Of a stretch of 64,000 nt of DNA, positions 42,695 to 52,087 are shown piece by piece; position 1 is the first letter of the stretch; every line of letters begins with the position of its first letter. This stretch comes from Rhodospirillum centenum SW (GTDB taxonomy: Bacteria > Pseudomonadota > Alphaproteobacteria > Azospirillales > Azospirillaceae), in assembly GCF_000016185.1 (NCBI RefSeq), contig NC_011420.2, forward strand, positions 3,573,001 to 3,637,000, in the 5' to 3' direction. The translations under genes and the position numbers were made by a program. The notes beneath the pieces were generated by a model. It saw nothing but the letters and a program-made list of their open reading frames with translations. It ran no database searches and was not told the DNA's origin.

Positions 42695-43330
42695 TCAGCG
42701 CCGCCGCGGGTCCACGGCCCGGGCCGCGGCCTCCAGGGTGCGGGTGGCGAGCGCCTGCACCTCTTCCAGCGTCAGGCGGCCGTCGCCGTCCGCGTCGGCG
42801 GCGGCGAAGCGGGCCTCCGCCTGGGTCCGCAGCTCCGCCGCCGTGACCTGGAAGTCGGCATCCGTGTCGGCCGACATCACGGCATCCAGCCGGGGCCGGG
42901 CCCGGCTGCGGGCGGCGCGCTCACGCGGGACGACGCCTGCCGCGGACGGATCGCCGCCCGGCGTTCCCTCCGTCCCCGGCCGGTCGCGTCCGGTCGGTTC
43001 CGGCGGGGCGCGGAACGGGGAGCGCAGGCGGTACTCGGTCAGTTCCGCGGCGGTGATGCGTCCGTCGCGGTTCAGGTCGAAGGCGGCGAAGGCGCGGTCG
43101 GTGTCGGCCAGCAGTTCGATCCGGTCCACGGCCCCGTCGCCATTGCGGTCGGCCCGCCGGAACCAGTCGGTCAGCGCGGCGCGGTAGGCTTCCGGGTCGG
43201 GGGTGGGGGCGGAGAGCAGCTCTCCCGCCGGGCTCAGGGCGGTCAGGCGTGGGCGCGGGATGTCCGGGTCGGAACCGGCGCAGGCCGCAAGCAGCAGGGT
43301 CAGCGCGGCGAAGGCGGGAAGCTGGCGCAT
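42695..43330 (-). CDS. EF-hand lipoprotein
   Basis: 211 residues. Signal peptide with lipobox LLAAC (Cys at 17), so anchored in the envelope. Four EF-hand-like loops: DRNGDGAVDRIE, DLNRDGRITAAE, DTDADFQVTAAE and DADGDGRLTLEE. The third lacks the usual Gly at position 6 and may bind calcium poorly. The two pairs are separated by a Pro/Arg/Gly-rich linker. Likely a calcium sensor or buffer in the periplasm; no target known. Confidence 0.85.
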   Translation of the reverse strand: MRQLPAFAALTLLLAACAGSDPDIPRPRLTALSPAGELLSAPTPDPEAYRAALTDWFRRADRNGDGAVDRIELLADTDRAFAAFDLNRDGRITAAELTEYRLRSPFRAPPEPTGRDRPGTEGTPGGDPSAAGVVPRERAARSRARPRLDAVMSADTDADFQVTAAELRTQAEARFAAADADGDGRLTLEEVQALATRTLEAAARAVDPRRR

Positions 43331-43353
43331 GGGCGGCGGGTCTCGGGCTTCGG

Positions 43354-43503
43354 CGCGGGAGCGCCGGGGAAGGGCAATGGCGCGACAGCGCCGGGAAAGG
43401 CGACGGCGCGACAGCGCCGGGAAGGGCGACGGCGCGACAGCGCCGGGGAAGGGCGACGGCGGAGCGCCGGGACGGCAGCGGCACGACAGCGCCGGGGAAG
43501 GGG
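43354..43503. repeat. GC-rich 26-27 bp tandem repeat
   Basis: Four to five imperfect copies of a unit like GCGCGACAGCGCCGGGAAGG plus GCGACG, in the gap before the HAD hydrolase gene. One copy is shortened and changed (about 43460-43482). No function evident. Confidence 0.75.
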
Positions 43504-43650
43504 TGGGACCTCAGCTTACACGTCGGCCGTGGCGGCGAGTAGCCTTCCGGACGGGCCGCCGGCACGGGACCGGCATTTCGCAGGTGCGCACGGGGGCGGC
43601 GCGGGGTAAAGCTGGCGACCCGCCTTCCGCATCCGCTGCCCGGCCTGCCC

Positions 43651-44286
43651 ATGACCGTCCGACTGGCCATCTTCGACTTCGACGGCACGCTGGCCGACAG
43701 CTATCCCTGGTTCGCCGCGAATTTCAATTCGATGGCGGAACGATGGCGCGTTCCCAGGCTTTCGGCGGAGGAGCTGGAGGCGATGCGGGACACCGGCGCG
43801 CGCACCCTGATCGCGCATCTGGGCGTGCCGTCCTGGAAGCTGCCGCTGATCGCGGCCGACATGAAGCGGCGCATGGCGCGGGACATCGGCAGCCTGCCCC
43901 TGTTCGACGGCGTGCCCGCCCTGCTGGCCGGGCTGCGCGCCGCGGGCACCACCGTTGCCGTCCTGACCTCCAACTCCGAACCCAACGTGCGCCGGGTGAT
44001 GGGACCGGAGGTGGCGGAAAACGTGGACCGTTTCGTCTGCGGAACAGCCTTGTTCGGCAAGGCCCCGAAGCTGCGCCGGCTGCTGCGCGACCTGCGCGTC
44101 CCGGCGGCGGAGGCGCTCTCCATCGGGGACGAGATCCGCGATCTCGACGCGGCGCGGGAGGCGGGGGTGCCCTTCGCCGGGGTCGCCTGGGGCTATACCC
44201 GCCCGGCCGCGCTCGCCGCGGCCGGGGCCGATCCGGTCTTCGACACCGTGGCCGGAATGGCCGCCGGACTGGGCGTCCGCCTCTAG
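43651..44286 (+). CDS. HAD-superfamily phosphatase (Gph-like)
   Basis: 211 residues. HAD motifs: I FDFDGTLAD (8-16), II VLTSNS (about 104), III K in FGKAPKLRRLL (about 137) and IV IGDEIRDLDAAREAG (about 158). The cap domain is the small C1 helical type of phosphoglycolate phosphatase relatives. Substrate unknown. Start at 43651 after a gap with tandem repeats. Confidence 0.9.
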   Translation: MTVRLAIFDFDGTLADSYPWFAANFNSMAERWRVPRLSAEELEAMRDTGARTLIAHLGVPSWKLPLIAADMKRRMARDIGSLPLFDGVPALLAGLRAAGTTVAVLTSNSEPNVRRVMGPEVAENVDRFVCGTALFGKAPKLRRLLRDLRVPAAEALSIGDEIRDLDAAREAGVPFAGVAWGYTRPAALAAAGADPVFDTVAGMAAGLGVRL

Positions 44287-44400
44287 CCTCGCGGCCCGGT
44301 GCTGGCACGCCGGGCGGGATTGGTGTACCTCACCGCCATGCTGCGCCGCGGGACCCGCCGGGGTCCGCCGGCGACCAGTCCGCAAGGGGAGGGACCCGCC

Positions 44401-45228
44401 ATGAGCGCCACCGGTCAGTCCAAGCGCCTCGCCGTGCCCGACATCGCCGCCCGCAAGGGCCGGGAGCCCGTGGCCGTGCTGACGGCCTACACCGTCTCCA
44501 TGGCCCGCCTGCTGGACCCGCATGTGGAGGTGCTGCTGGTCGGCGACAGCCTGGGCATGGTGCTGTACGGCTTCGACAGCACCCTGCCGGTGACGCTGGA
44601 CATGATGATCGCCCACGGCGCTGCCGTGGTGCGCGGCTCGTCGCGCGCCTGCGTCGTCGTGGACATGCCCTGGGCCAGCTACCAGGAGGGCCGCGAGCAG
44701 GCCTTCCGCAACGCCGCCCGCATCCTGGCCGAGACCGGCTGCGCCGCGGTCAAGCTGGAGGGCGGGGAGGAGATGGCGGAGACGGTGGATTTCCTGGTCC
44801 GCCGCGGCATCCCGGTGATGGGGCATGTCGGGTTGACGCCGCAGGCGGTCAACGCGCTGGGCGGCTACCGCGCCCGCGGCCGCAGCGACGCCGAGCAGGC
44901 GAAGATCCTGGGCGACGCCCGTGCCGTGGCCGAGGCCGGCGCCTTCGCCCTGGTCGTGGAGGGGGTGGTGGAGCCGTTGGCCCGCGCCGTGACGGAGGCC
45001 GTGCCCTGCGTCACCATCGGCATCGGCGCGTCGGCGGCCTGTGACGGGCAGGTGCTGGTCTCCGACGACCTGCTGGGTCTCTACGGTGCCTTCACGCCGA
45101 AATTCGTCCGGCGCTATGCCGAGCTGGGGCCGGTGATCGAGGAAGCGGCCGCCACCTATGCCGCCGACGTGCGCGCCCGTCGCTTTCCCGGCACCGAACA
45201 CGTCTTCGCGGCCCGGAAGGCGTCCTGA
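44401..45228 (+). CDS. panB: 3-methyl-2-oxobutanoate hydroxymethyltransferase
   Basis: 275 residues from the ATG at 44401 with AAGGGGAGGGA upstream. First committed enzyme of pantothenate and coenzyme A synthesis: adds a hydroxymethyl group from methylene-tetrahydrofolate to alpha-ketoisovalerate. Motifs: [14 protein letters not shown]-like start ([14 protein letters not shown]), [13 protein letters not shown] (metal Asp), [30 protein letters not shown], and [15 protein letters not shown]. Full length. panC is not adjacent. Confidence 0.95.
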   Translation: MSATGQSKRLAVPDIAARKGREPVAVLTAYTVSMARLLDPHVEVLLVGDSLGMVLYGFDSTLPVTLDMMIAHGAAVVRGSSRACVVVDMPWASYQEGREQAFRNAARILAETGCAAVKLEGGEEMAETVDFLVRRGIPVMGHVGLTPQAVNALGGYRARGRSDAEQAKILGDARAVAEAGAFALVVEGVVEPLARAVTEAVPCVTIGIGASAACDGQVLVSDDLLGLYGAFTPKFVRRYAELGPVIEEAAATYAADVRARRFPGTEHVFAARKAS

Positions 45229-45252
45229 TCCTTCCGGCCCGTTCCGTATCGG

Positions 45253-45278
45253 CCGGCGCGCCTCAACAAGGCGGCCGG
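45253..45278. terminator. Hairpin between convergent panB and minE
   Basis: CCGGC-g-CGCCT, loop CAACA, AGGCG-GCCGG: a ten-pair stem with one bulge just after panB and just before the minE stop. No T-run. Confidence 0.4.
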
Positions 45279-45282
45279 CGGT

Positions 45283-45576
45283 TCAGCCGGCCGCCGTCGC
45301 GGCCGGCTGGCGGGGGGCGCCCTTGGTCGGTGCCGGCAGCTCGACATTCACCTCAAGCATGGAGCAGCCGCTTTCGCGCTCCAGCTTGACGGCGACCTTG
45401 TCGTCGTCGATCGGCACGTACTTCTTGATCACGGCCAGCAGTTCCTTCTGCAAGGCCGGCAGGAAGTCGGGGGCGTTGCGGTCGGCGCGTTCGTGCGCCA
45501 GCACGATCTGGAGGCGGTCCTTCGCGGTGGTGGCGGTCGGTTCCTTGTTCCGGCGGAAGAAATCCATAAGGTTCAT
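45283..45576 (-). CDS. minE: Cell division topological specificity factor MinE
   Basis: 97 residues. Drives MinD oscillation. N-terminal membrane/MinD-binding part [20 protein letters not shown], then [20 protein letters not shown] and [18 protein letters not shown], both diagnostic. The C-terminal 15 residues ([16 protein letters not shown]) are an unstructured extension. Overlaps the minD stop by four bases (ATGA). Confidence 0.96.
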   Translation of the reverse strand: MNLMDFFRRNKEPTATTAKDRLQIVLAHERADRNAPDFLPALQKELLAVIKKYVPIDDDKVAVKLERESGCSMLEVNVELPAPTKGAPRQPAATAAG

Positions 45577-46388
45577 GCGGACCTCCGCAGCAGCCGGTCG
45601 AAGAAGCCCTTGCGCTCCGGCTTGGCGAAGCGGTGCTCGATCTTCTCGCCCAGGAAGCGGGCCACCGCGTCCATGTAGGCCTGCCCGGCGGTGGACTTCT
45701 CGTCCAGGATGACCGGCATGCCGACATTGCTGGCCTTCAGCACGGCCGGGCTCTCCGGGATGATGCCGATCAGCGGGATGGCCAGGATCTCCAGCACGTC
45801 CTCCACCTTCAGCATCTCGCCCTTGTCCACGCGCTCCAGGTCGTAGCGCGTGACCAGCAGGTGCTCCTGCACCGGGTCGAGCCCCATCTCGGCGCGGCGC
45901 GAGCGGGCCTGGATGACGCCCAGGATGCGGTCGCTGTCGCGCACCGAGGAGACCTCGGGGTTGGTCACGATGATGGCGTGGTCGGCGAAGTAGAGCGCCA
46001 TCTGCGCGCCCCGCTCGATGCCGGCCGGGCTGTCGCAGACGATGTAGTCGAACTCCTTCTTCAGCTCCTCCAGGATGCGCTCCACGCCGTCACGGCTGAG
46101 CGCATCCTTGTCCCGCGTCTGCGAGGTGGGGAGGATGAACAGGTTCTCGACCCGCTTGTCCTTGATCAGCGCCTGGCTGAGCCGCGCCTCGCCATGGATC
46201 ACGTTGATGAAGTCGAAGACGACACGGCGCTCGCACCCCATGATGAGGTCGAGGTTCCGCAGACCCACGTCGAAATCGATGATGCAGGTCTTGAACCCGC
46301 GCAGGGCAAGGCCCGTCCCGAAGGCGGCGCTGGAGGTCGTCTTGCCCACGCCGCCCTTGCCGGAAGTCATCGTGATGATCTTGGCCAA
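45573..46388 (-). CDS. minD: Septum site-determining ATPase MinD
   Basis: 271 residues from a TTG at 46388 (reads [18 protein letters not shown]), with GGAG 8 bases upstream; the frame continues upstream but out of homology. Deviant Walker A KGGVGKTT at 11-18, switch [16 protein letters not shown], switch [14 protein letters not shown] and C-terminal amphipathic membrane helix ([10 protein letters not shown]). Recruits MinC to the membrane at poles. Confidence 0.96.
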   Translation of the reverse strand: MAKIITMTSGKGGVGKTTSSAAFGTGLALRGFKTCIIDFDVGLRNLDLIMGCERRVVFDFINVIHGEARLSQALIKDKRVENLFILPTSQTRDKDALSRDGVERILEELKKEFDYIVCDSPAGIERGAQMALYFADHAIIVTNPEVSSVRDSDRILGVIQARSRRAEMGLDPVQEHLLVTRYDLERVDKGEMLKVEDVLEILAIPLIGIIPESPAVLKASNVGMPVILDEKSTAGQAYMDAVARFLGEKIEHRFAKPERKGFFDRLLRRSA

Positions 46389-46428
46389 GAGGCGTCTCCA
46401 CTTCTTCTGGTTGACGGGCGCCCCGTGC

Positions 46429-47238
46429 TCACACGGCCACGGGGTCGATATGCAGGAAACCGTTGTCGAGATAGATCTGGACCTGCCGGCGCCGCAGCGA
46501 CTTGTCCATGTCCTCGCTGACCCGGTAGAGGCCCGCGATGGAGACCAGTTCGGCTTCCAGGCTGTGGCAGAAGATGCGGGCGCTGCGGTCGCCGCCGACA
46601 CCCGCCAGGGCACGGCCGCGCAGGGCACCATAGACATGGATGCTGCCGTCGGCCACCAGTTCGGCGCCGGGGCTGACCGCCCCGATCACGATCAGGTCGC
46701 CGCCCTCGGCATAGATCTGCCGGCCGGACCGGATCGGCTCGGTGACGATCAGGCTGCCGCGGGAGGGGGCGGGCGCCGGGGCCGGCTGCGGTTGCGGGGG
46801 CTGCTGCGGCTGCGCCGCCGCGGCCGGGGCGCCGCCGCCCAGCGCGCCCTGTGCGGCGCTGCGCCCGGAATCCGCCAGCGGCCGGATCGGTTCGGAGGCG
46901 CCGCCGCGGGCCGGCGGCACCACGGCCAGCCCGGCCGCCAGCGCCGCATCCTGCAATTCGCGGGTGCCGCCCTGGAGCCCGATGCAGATCAGGCCCAGAT
47001 TGCGCAGCAGCCCGGTGAACTGGGCGAAGTCGAAGGGAGCGCCGGCCGGCAGGTCGTCCAGGTCCAGCACCACGGGGGCGTTGCGGAAGAAATTGGGCGC
47101 CTGCGCGATCTTGCCCGCCAGAACGGGGAAGAAATTCGGGTTGCGCGGATCGCCCACCTTCAGGACCATCAGGGTGAAGGTGCTTCCGCGCATCTGGAAC
47201 GGCGCATCACGATAGGCCATCTGGGCGCTTGTATTCAC
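46429..47238 (-). CDS. minC: Septum inhibitor MinC
   Basis: 269 residues from a GTG at 47238 behind GGTGGGG; the ATG at 47220 is an alternative. The N-terminal FtsZ-inhibiting domain (about 10-110: FTLMVLKVGDPRNPNFFPVL) is joined by an unusually long Pro/Gln/Ala linker (about 140-165) to the C-terminal beta-helix (IYAEGGDLIVIGAVSPGAEL, VYGALRGRALAGVGGD) that binds MinD. First gene of minCDE; 40 bases before minD. Confidence 0.92.
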   Translation of the reverse strand: MNTSAQMAYRDAPFQMRGSTFTLMVLKVGDPRNPNFFPVLAGKIAQAPNFFRNAPVVLDLDDLPAGAPFDFAQFTGLLRNLGLICIGLQGGTRELQDAALAAGLAVVPPARGGASEPIRPLADSGRSAAQGALGGGAPAAAAQPQQPPQPQPAPAPAPSRGSLIVTEPIRSGRQIYAEGGDLIVIGAVSPGAELVADGSIHVYGALRGRALAGVGGDRSARIFCHSLEAELVSIAGLYRVSEDMDKSLRRRQVQIYLDNGFLHIDPVAV

Positions 47239-47431
47239 TGGTCCCCACCCGTCATCCGCGACCCGGCCGGCGCCACTCTGTTCGAATCGAAACGGTCGCA
47301 CTCCCGGATCGGTGCACCGGACCCCGTCCTCGGAATCCTGGCACCGACCTGTGCGGGAAGCGCCGTTCAAGCCCAAGCAGGCGCTGCCGTCAAGCGGGAT
47401 CATCCGCCATATTTTGAGACAAAACCCAGGT

Positions 47432-47461
47432 CTTATACAAGATTTATGTTATTGCGTGCAA
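47432..47461 (-). promoter_or_regulatory. Candidate sigma-70 promoter for minCDE
   Basis: On the minus strand TTGCAC (47456-47461), 18 bases, TATAAG (47432-47437). It lies in the only AT-rich part of the 350-base region upstream of minC, about 190 bases before its start. Confidence 0.42.
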
Positions 47462-47589
47462 AGGCTTCGCAGGGGGCGGGAAAAGATCGCGGACCCACGG
47501 CCGTTCCCCCGAACTATGCCGTCCGGAAGGGCGGCGGCAAGCGCGGAATCGGGTAACCGGCAGGGCCACGGCATGCCCCTGGCGCGGGA

Positions 47590-47910
47590 TCAGCCGCCGT
47601 GCCCGTCCCCGACCGCGCCGCCCAGACGGGCCAGACGCGCCCGGTACTCGGCTTCCGGGATCAGGCCGCGGCGGAACAGGGCGGTCAGCGCCTGCCGGGC
47701 GCGGCGGTCGTCCTCGTCCCGGTCCGGCGCCTCGGTCCCGGACTCCTCGTCGGTCACCGCGCCGGCCGCCGCCGGGTATCCACCGCCCCTGTGGCCGGGT
47801 CCTGCCGCCATTGCCGCCTCCGCCGCTGTCCTGACTCCTGCTGCCGCCGCGCAGTCTAGCCGAGCCCGCCCGGCCGGGCCACCCCGGGCCGGATGCGGGA
47901 CCTGCTCCAT
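47590..47910 (-). CDS. Small SHOCT-domain-like protein
   Basis: 106 residues from the ATG at 47910, or 73 from the ATG at 47811. The C-terminus (ARQALTALFRRGLIPEAEYR, then ARLARLGG) matches the SHOCT pattern, a short helix-turn-helix seen at the ends of oligomeric proteins. The N-terminal part is Ala/Gly-rich and acidic. Same strand as minC but 350 bases upstream of it. The start is uncertain. Confidence 0.5.
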   Translation of the reverse strand: MEQVPHPARGGPAGRARLDCAAAAGVRTAAEAAMAAGPGHRGGGYPAAAGAVTDEESGTEAPDRDEDDRRARQALTALFRRGLIPEAEYRARLARLGGAVGDGHGG

Positions 47911-48016
47911 GTCCCTTGCGCAATATCTTGTGTGAATCTTCCGTTGCCGCCGCAACACATGCTGACGTGCGGCATTTATTCCGGTACTCTCCTGACCGTG
48001 GTGCAGCCGCGAAATG

Positions 48017-48046
48017 GATACCGGGACTTGCGATACCGGGATTTGC
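48017..48046. repeat. 15-bp tandem direct repeat in the phoH leader
   Basis: GATACCGGGACTTGC followed directly by GATACCGGGATTTGC; 14 of 15 positions agree. Lies 85 bases before an intrinsic terminator and 160 before phoH. Confidence 0.85.
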
Positions 48047-48130
48047 CAGGCCCCCCGATCCCGCTCCAGGCGACGGAGCCCGCCCCCGATGGCGGTGCCC
48101 TTCCGGCCTCTGCCGCTGCCCCCTGCCGAA

Positions 48131-48163
48131 ACCGCACGCCTCCGCCGGAGGGTGCGGTTTTTT
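48131..48163 (+). terminator. Intrinsic terminator in the phoH leader
   Basis: A 7-bp stem ACCGCAC / GTGCGGT enclosing a smaller CCTCC / GGAGG stem, followed by six Ts. It reads left to right, yet no plus-strand gene ends before it; phoH begins 42 bases later. It therefore ends either a small RNA or an attenuated phoH leader. Confidence 0.85.
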
Positions 48164-48204
48164 CGTGCGCGCGTTTCCCCGACACCCTTGGAGGAGAAAC
48201 CTAG

Positions 48205-48936
48205 ATGGCCAAGCGCCAGTCCAGAGCCGCTGCTTCCGCCGATGCCAAGGTCCATCCGCTGTTCCCGCGCGGGGCGGCCTGGGACCCCCTGGGCGAGGAC
48301 CGCCGGGAGCAGAGCTACGTCCGGACGGTCAAGCCGCAGAGCGAGGGGCAGAAGGACCTGATGGAGGCGATCGCCGGCCATCACCTGACCCTCGCCCTCG
48401 GTCCCGCCGGGACGGGCAAGACCTACCTCGCCATCTCGGCGGCGGTGGAGGCCCTGGACGCCGGCCGGGTGGACCGCATCGTGCTGTCGCGCCCGGCCAT
48501 CGAGGCGGGGGAGAGCATCGGCTACCTGCCGGGCGACATGGGGGAGAAGATGGCCCCCTTCCTGCGCCCGCTCTACGACGCGCTGAACGACCGGCTGGGC
48601 GGCAAGCGCGCCCGCGCCCTGATGGCGGACGGCGCCATCGAGATCGCGCCCGTCGGCTTCATGCGCGGGCGCACCCTGAACAACGCCTTCATCGTGATCG
48701 ACGAGGCGCAGAACTGCACCTATGCCCAGATCAAGATGCTGCTGACCCGGCTCGGCTGGCACTCGACCATGGTGCTGACCGGCGATCCGGACCAGTCCGA
48801 CCTGCTGGACGGGCTTTCCGGTCTGGCCGACATCGCCCGGCGGCTGGAGCCGGTGGACGGCATCGCCGTCGTCCGGCTGGGCGACCGCGACATCGTCCGC
48901 CATCCGCTGGTGGCCAGCATGCTGACGGTGCTCTGA
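48205..48936 (+). CDS. PhoH-family ATPase
   Basis: 243 residues with GGAGGAGAAACC upstream. Walker A GPAGTGKT at 66-73, then IVLSRPAIEAGE, IGYLPGDMGEKM and Walker B VIDEAQN at 164-170, followed by VLTGDPDQSD. The short single-domain form related to E. coli PhoH itself rather than YbeZ. Binds ATP and has been linked to RNA metabolism and phosphate starvation; the precise role is not settled. Preceded by an unusual leader with a terminator. Confidence 0.93.
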   Translation: MAKRQSRAAASADAKVHPLFPRGAAWDPLGEDRREQSYVRTVKPQSEGQKDLMEAIAGHHLTLALGPAGTGKTYLAISAAVEALDAGRVDRIVLSRPAIEAGESIGYLPGDMGEKMAPFLRPLYDALNDRLGGKRARALMADGAIEIAPVGFMRGRTLNNAFIVIDEAQNCTYAQIKMLLTRLGWHSTMVLTGDPDQSDLLDGLSGLADIARRLEPVDGIAVVRLGDRDIVRHPLVASMLTVL

Positions 48937-48961
48937 CGGGCCGCTGACGGCGGTTCCGGAT

Positions 48962-48989
48962 ACGGGATGGTGCCGTGGCACCGTCCCGT
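48962..48989. terminator. Bidirectional hairpin between phoH and ldh
   Basis: ACGGGA-T-GGTGCC-GT-GGCACC-G-TCCCGT: two perfect 6-bp arms joined by one T-G wobble, in the gap between convergent genes. No T-run, but the stem is strong. Confidence 0.6.
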
Positions 48990-49004
48990 TCCCGCCCCGC
49001 AGGG

Positions 49005-50018
<1,014 letters not shown>

Positions 50019-50220
50019 TCAAGCGGGGCGCTCCTTCCGTCGGCTCCCGCTCCCGCTCCGGCGGGCCTTTCCTCCCGGGAGCCGAGCGCGTAGGCTGCGG
50101 CCGGTCCCGTCCGGACCCGTCAGCCCCCTGGTGCCACCGCGTCCGCAGGACCATCTGACGGGACGCTTCCGGATGGTGCCGCCGGCCCTTTCCGGAAGAA
50201 CGCCCCAGGAGAGAACGTCC

Positions 50221-50856
50221 ATGACGCCATCCCGAGTTCTCCGCATCGCCATCGGCATCCTGGCCGGGCTGATCCTCGCCGCCCTGGTGGCGTTCTGGAC
50301 CGTGCGGCAGGACGCCGGCCGGGCCGGCGGTGTGCCCGCAGGGGCCATCGCCACGCCGGGGGTGACCATCGGCGGCGATTTCCGGCTGGTGGACGAGACG
50401 GGGCGCGAGGTCACCTCGGCCGACTATGCCGGCAAGTACCGGCTGATCTTCTTCGGCTTCACCTTCTGCCCGGATATCTGTCCGACGGAACTGCAGCTCA
50501 TCGCCCGCGCGCTTGACGCGCTGGGGCCGGACGCGGCGGCGGTGCAGCCCCTGTTCGTCAGCATCGACCCCGAGCGCGACGGCCCGGCCCAGCTTGCCGA
50601 GTACACGGACATGTTCCATCCCGCCATCGTCGGGCTGACCGGCACGCCGGAACAGGTGGCCGCCGCCGCCCGCGCCTTCCGGGTCTACTATGCCAAGGCG
50701 CCCGCCGCCGACGGCTCGACCTACACCATGGACCATTCCACCTACACCTACCTGATGGGGCCGGACGGCGGGTTCCTCACCGTCTTCCCCCGCGGGACCG
50801 GGGCCGGCGAGATCGCCGACGCCATCCGCCAGTACATCCGCTCCGCAAGCCGATAG
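50221..50856 (+). CDS. SCO1/SenC-family copper protein
   Basis: 211 residues from the ATG at 50221 (GGAGAGAAC upstream). N-terminal membrane anchor (VLRIAIGILAGLILAALVAF), then a thioredoxin fold facing the periplasm. Copper ligands are complete: C83 and C87 (FCPDICPTE) and H172 (MDHSTYTYL). Helps assemble the CuA site of cytochrome oxidase. Followed 14 bases later by a PCu(A)C chaperone gene, its usual partner. Confidence 0.94.
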   Translation: MTPSRVLRIAIGILAGLILAALVAFWTVRQDAGRAGGVPAGAIATPGVTIGGDFRLVDETGREVTSADYAGKYRLIFFGFTFCPDICPTELQLIARALDALGPDAAAVQPLFVSIDPERDGPAQLAEYTDMFHPAIVGLTGTPEQVAAAARAFRVYYAKAPAADGSTYTMDHSTYTYLMGPDGGFLTVFPRGTGAGEIADAIRQYIRSASR

Positions 50857-50870
50857 GGAGAACCGCATCC

Positions 50871-51446
50871 ATGTCCGCCAAGTCCGTCCGGCTGGCCGCC
50901 GCCGCCCTCTGCGCCCTGCTGGCCGGTCCGGCCCTGGCCGCGACCGATCCGCTGCCCCCGGTCAAGGCCGGGCCGCTGTCGCTGGAGGTGGTATGGGCAC
51001 GCGCCACCGCCTCGTCCGCCAAGGCGGGGGCCGCCTATCTGACCATCGTCAACGGCGGTGCCGACGACCGTCTGACCACCGCGGCCTCCCCGGTGGCGGA
51101 GACGGTGGAGCTGCACACCCACATCATGGACGGCTCGGTCGCCCGCATGCGCAAGGTCGAGGGCGGCATCGAGATCCCCGGCGATGCCGAGCTGGTGCTG
51201 GAGCCCGGCGGGCTGCACGTCATGCTGATCGGGCTGAAGCAGCCGTTGAAGCCGGGCGAGACCTTTCCGCTGACCCTGACCTTCGAGAAGGCGGGGGCCG
51301 TCGGGCTGACGGCGCAGGTGCGCGCGCCCGGGGACGAGCCCGACGCCCATGCCGGCCACGACCACGACCACGATCATGAGCATGGCGACGACCATGACCA
51401 TGATCACGACCATGGGGACGGCAAGGCCGCCGACCACCACCATTGA
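50871..51446 (+). CDS. PCu(A)C copper chaperone with His-rich tail
   Basis: 191 residues. Sec signal cleaved after ALA. The copper site of the family is visible: HTHIMDG, then M in VARMRKVEG, and HVMLIGL, giving the HxM-type set of His and Met ligands. The last 40 residues are a tail of repeated His-Asp/His-Glu (HDHDHDHEHGDDHDHDHDHG), absent from many homologues, that could hold extra Cu or Zn. Delivers copper to Sco1 and cytochrome oxidase. In one operon with the sco gene. Confidence 0.93.
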   Translation: MSAKSVRLAAAALCALLAGPALAATDPLPPVKAGPLSLEVVWARATASSAKAGAAYLTIVNGGADDRLTTAASPVAETVELHTHIMDGSVARMRKVEGGIEIPGDAELVLEPGGLHVMLIGLKQPLKPGETFPLTLTFEKAGAVGLTAQVRAPGDEPDAHAGHDHDHDHEHGDDHDHDHDHGDGKAADHHH

Positions 51447-51603
51447 GGCCCCCGGGGCGGCGGCGGTGCGTCGCCGGCCGGCCGCGGGCTCCGGCAGCGC
51501 ACCGGCCGTTCCCGGACGGTGCTGCCCGCTGCGCCGCAGCATCCCCTTGGAGTCGGAGACTAAACCTTGTCATTTCAGGTACTTAACGGAGAGTTTTCGA
51601 CAC

Positions 51604-51632
51604 TTGACAGGGGTAGGTGCGGCCCGTATGGT
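51604..51632 (+). promoter_or_regulatory. Sigma-70-type promoter of the F0 ATP synthase operon
   Basis: TTGACA, exactly 17 bases, TATGGT, ending 50 bases before the atpI ATG. The -35 is perfect and the spacing ideal. Confidence 0.75.
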
Positions 51633-51682
51633 GCCGCCGCTTTCGCGCGGCGTCGAACTCGGCGGCGAAGGGTGCTCCCATC

Positions 51683-52087
51683 ATGACGGATGATCCGGAC
51701 ATGACGGGGGACAGAACACCCCCCTCGCTGGAGGAGATCGAGGCCAGGCTGCGGCGGGCACGGCGGAACGCCGGCATCGTGACGTCGTCGCCCGATCCGG
51801 GCGCCGAGGTCGATACCCGCGGCGGGCTGGGGTTCGGTTTCCGGATCGGGGTCGAGCTGCTGGCCGCGATGGTTGTCGGTGTCGGCGGCGGTCTGATGAT
51901 CGACCGCTGGCTGGAAACGGCGCCCTGGGGGCTTGTGGTGATGTTCTTTCTCGGCGCGGGCGCCGGGGTGATGAACGTCTTCCGGGCCGTCACGGGCGCC
52001 GGTTACGCAGTTGGGTTCCGGCATTCCGCCGAGGCGGAAGGGTCGGAAGAAAGTCGGCAGGACGAAGGGCGAGGACACCGTGGCTGA
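51683..52087 (+). CDS. atpI: ATP synthase assembly protein AtpI
   Basis: 134 residues from the ATG at 51683. Two membrane segments (IGVELLAAMVVGVGGGLMID and WGLVVMFFLGAGAGVMNVF) separated by a short basic loop, typical of AtpI, which helps assemble the c-ring. N-terminal PSLEEIEARLRRARR is cytosolic. Ends within atpB by 8 bases. Confidence 0.88.
   Translation: MTDDPDMTGDRTPPSLEEIEARLRRARRNAGIVTSSPDPGAEVDTRGGLGFGFRIGVELLAAMVVGVGGGLMIDRWLETAPWGLVVMFFLGAGAGVMNVFRAVTGAGYAVGFRHSAEAEGSEESRQDEGRGHRG

Noticed and set aside
47911-48163. SRP RNA, 6S RNA or a known riboswitch in the phoH leader
   Set aside because: The conserved SRP tetraloop region, the 6S bubble pattern and known riboswitch cores were not seen; only a terminator and repeats are supported.
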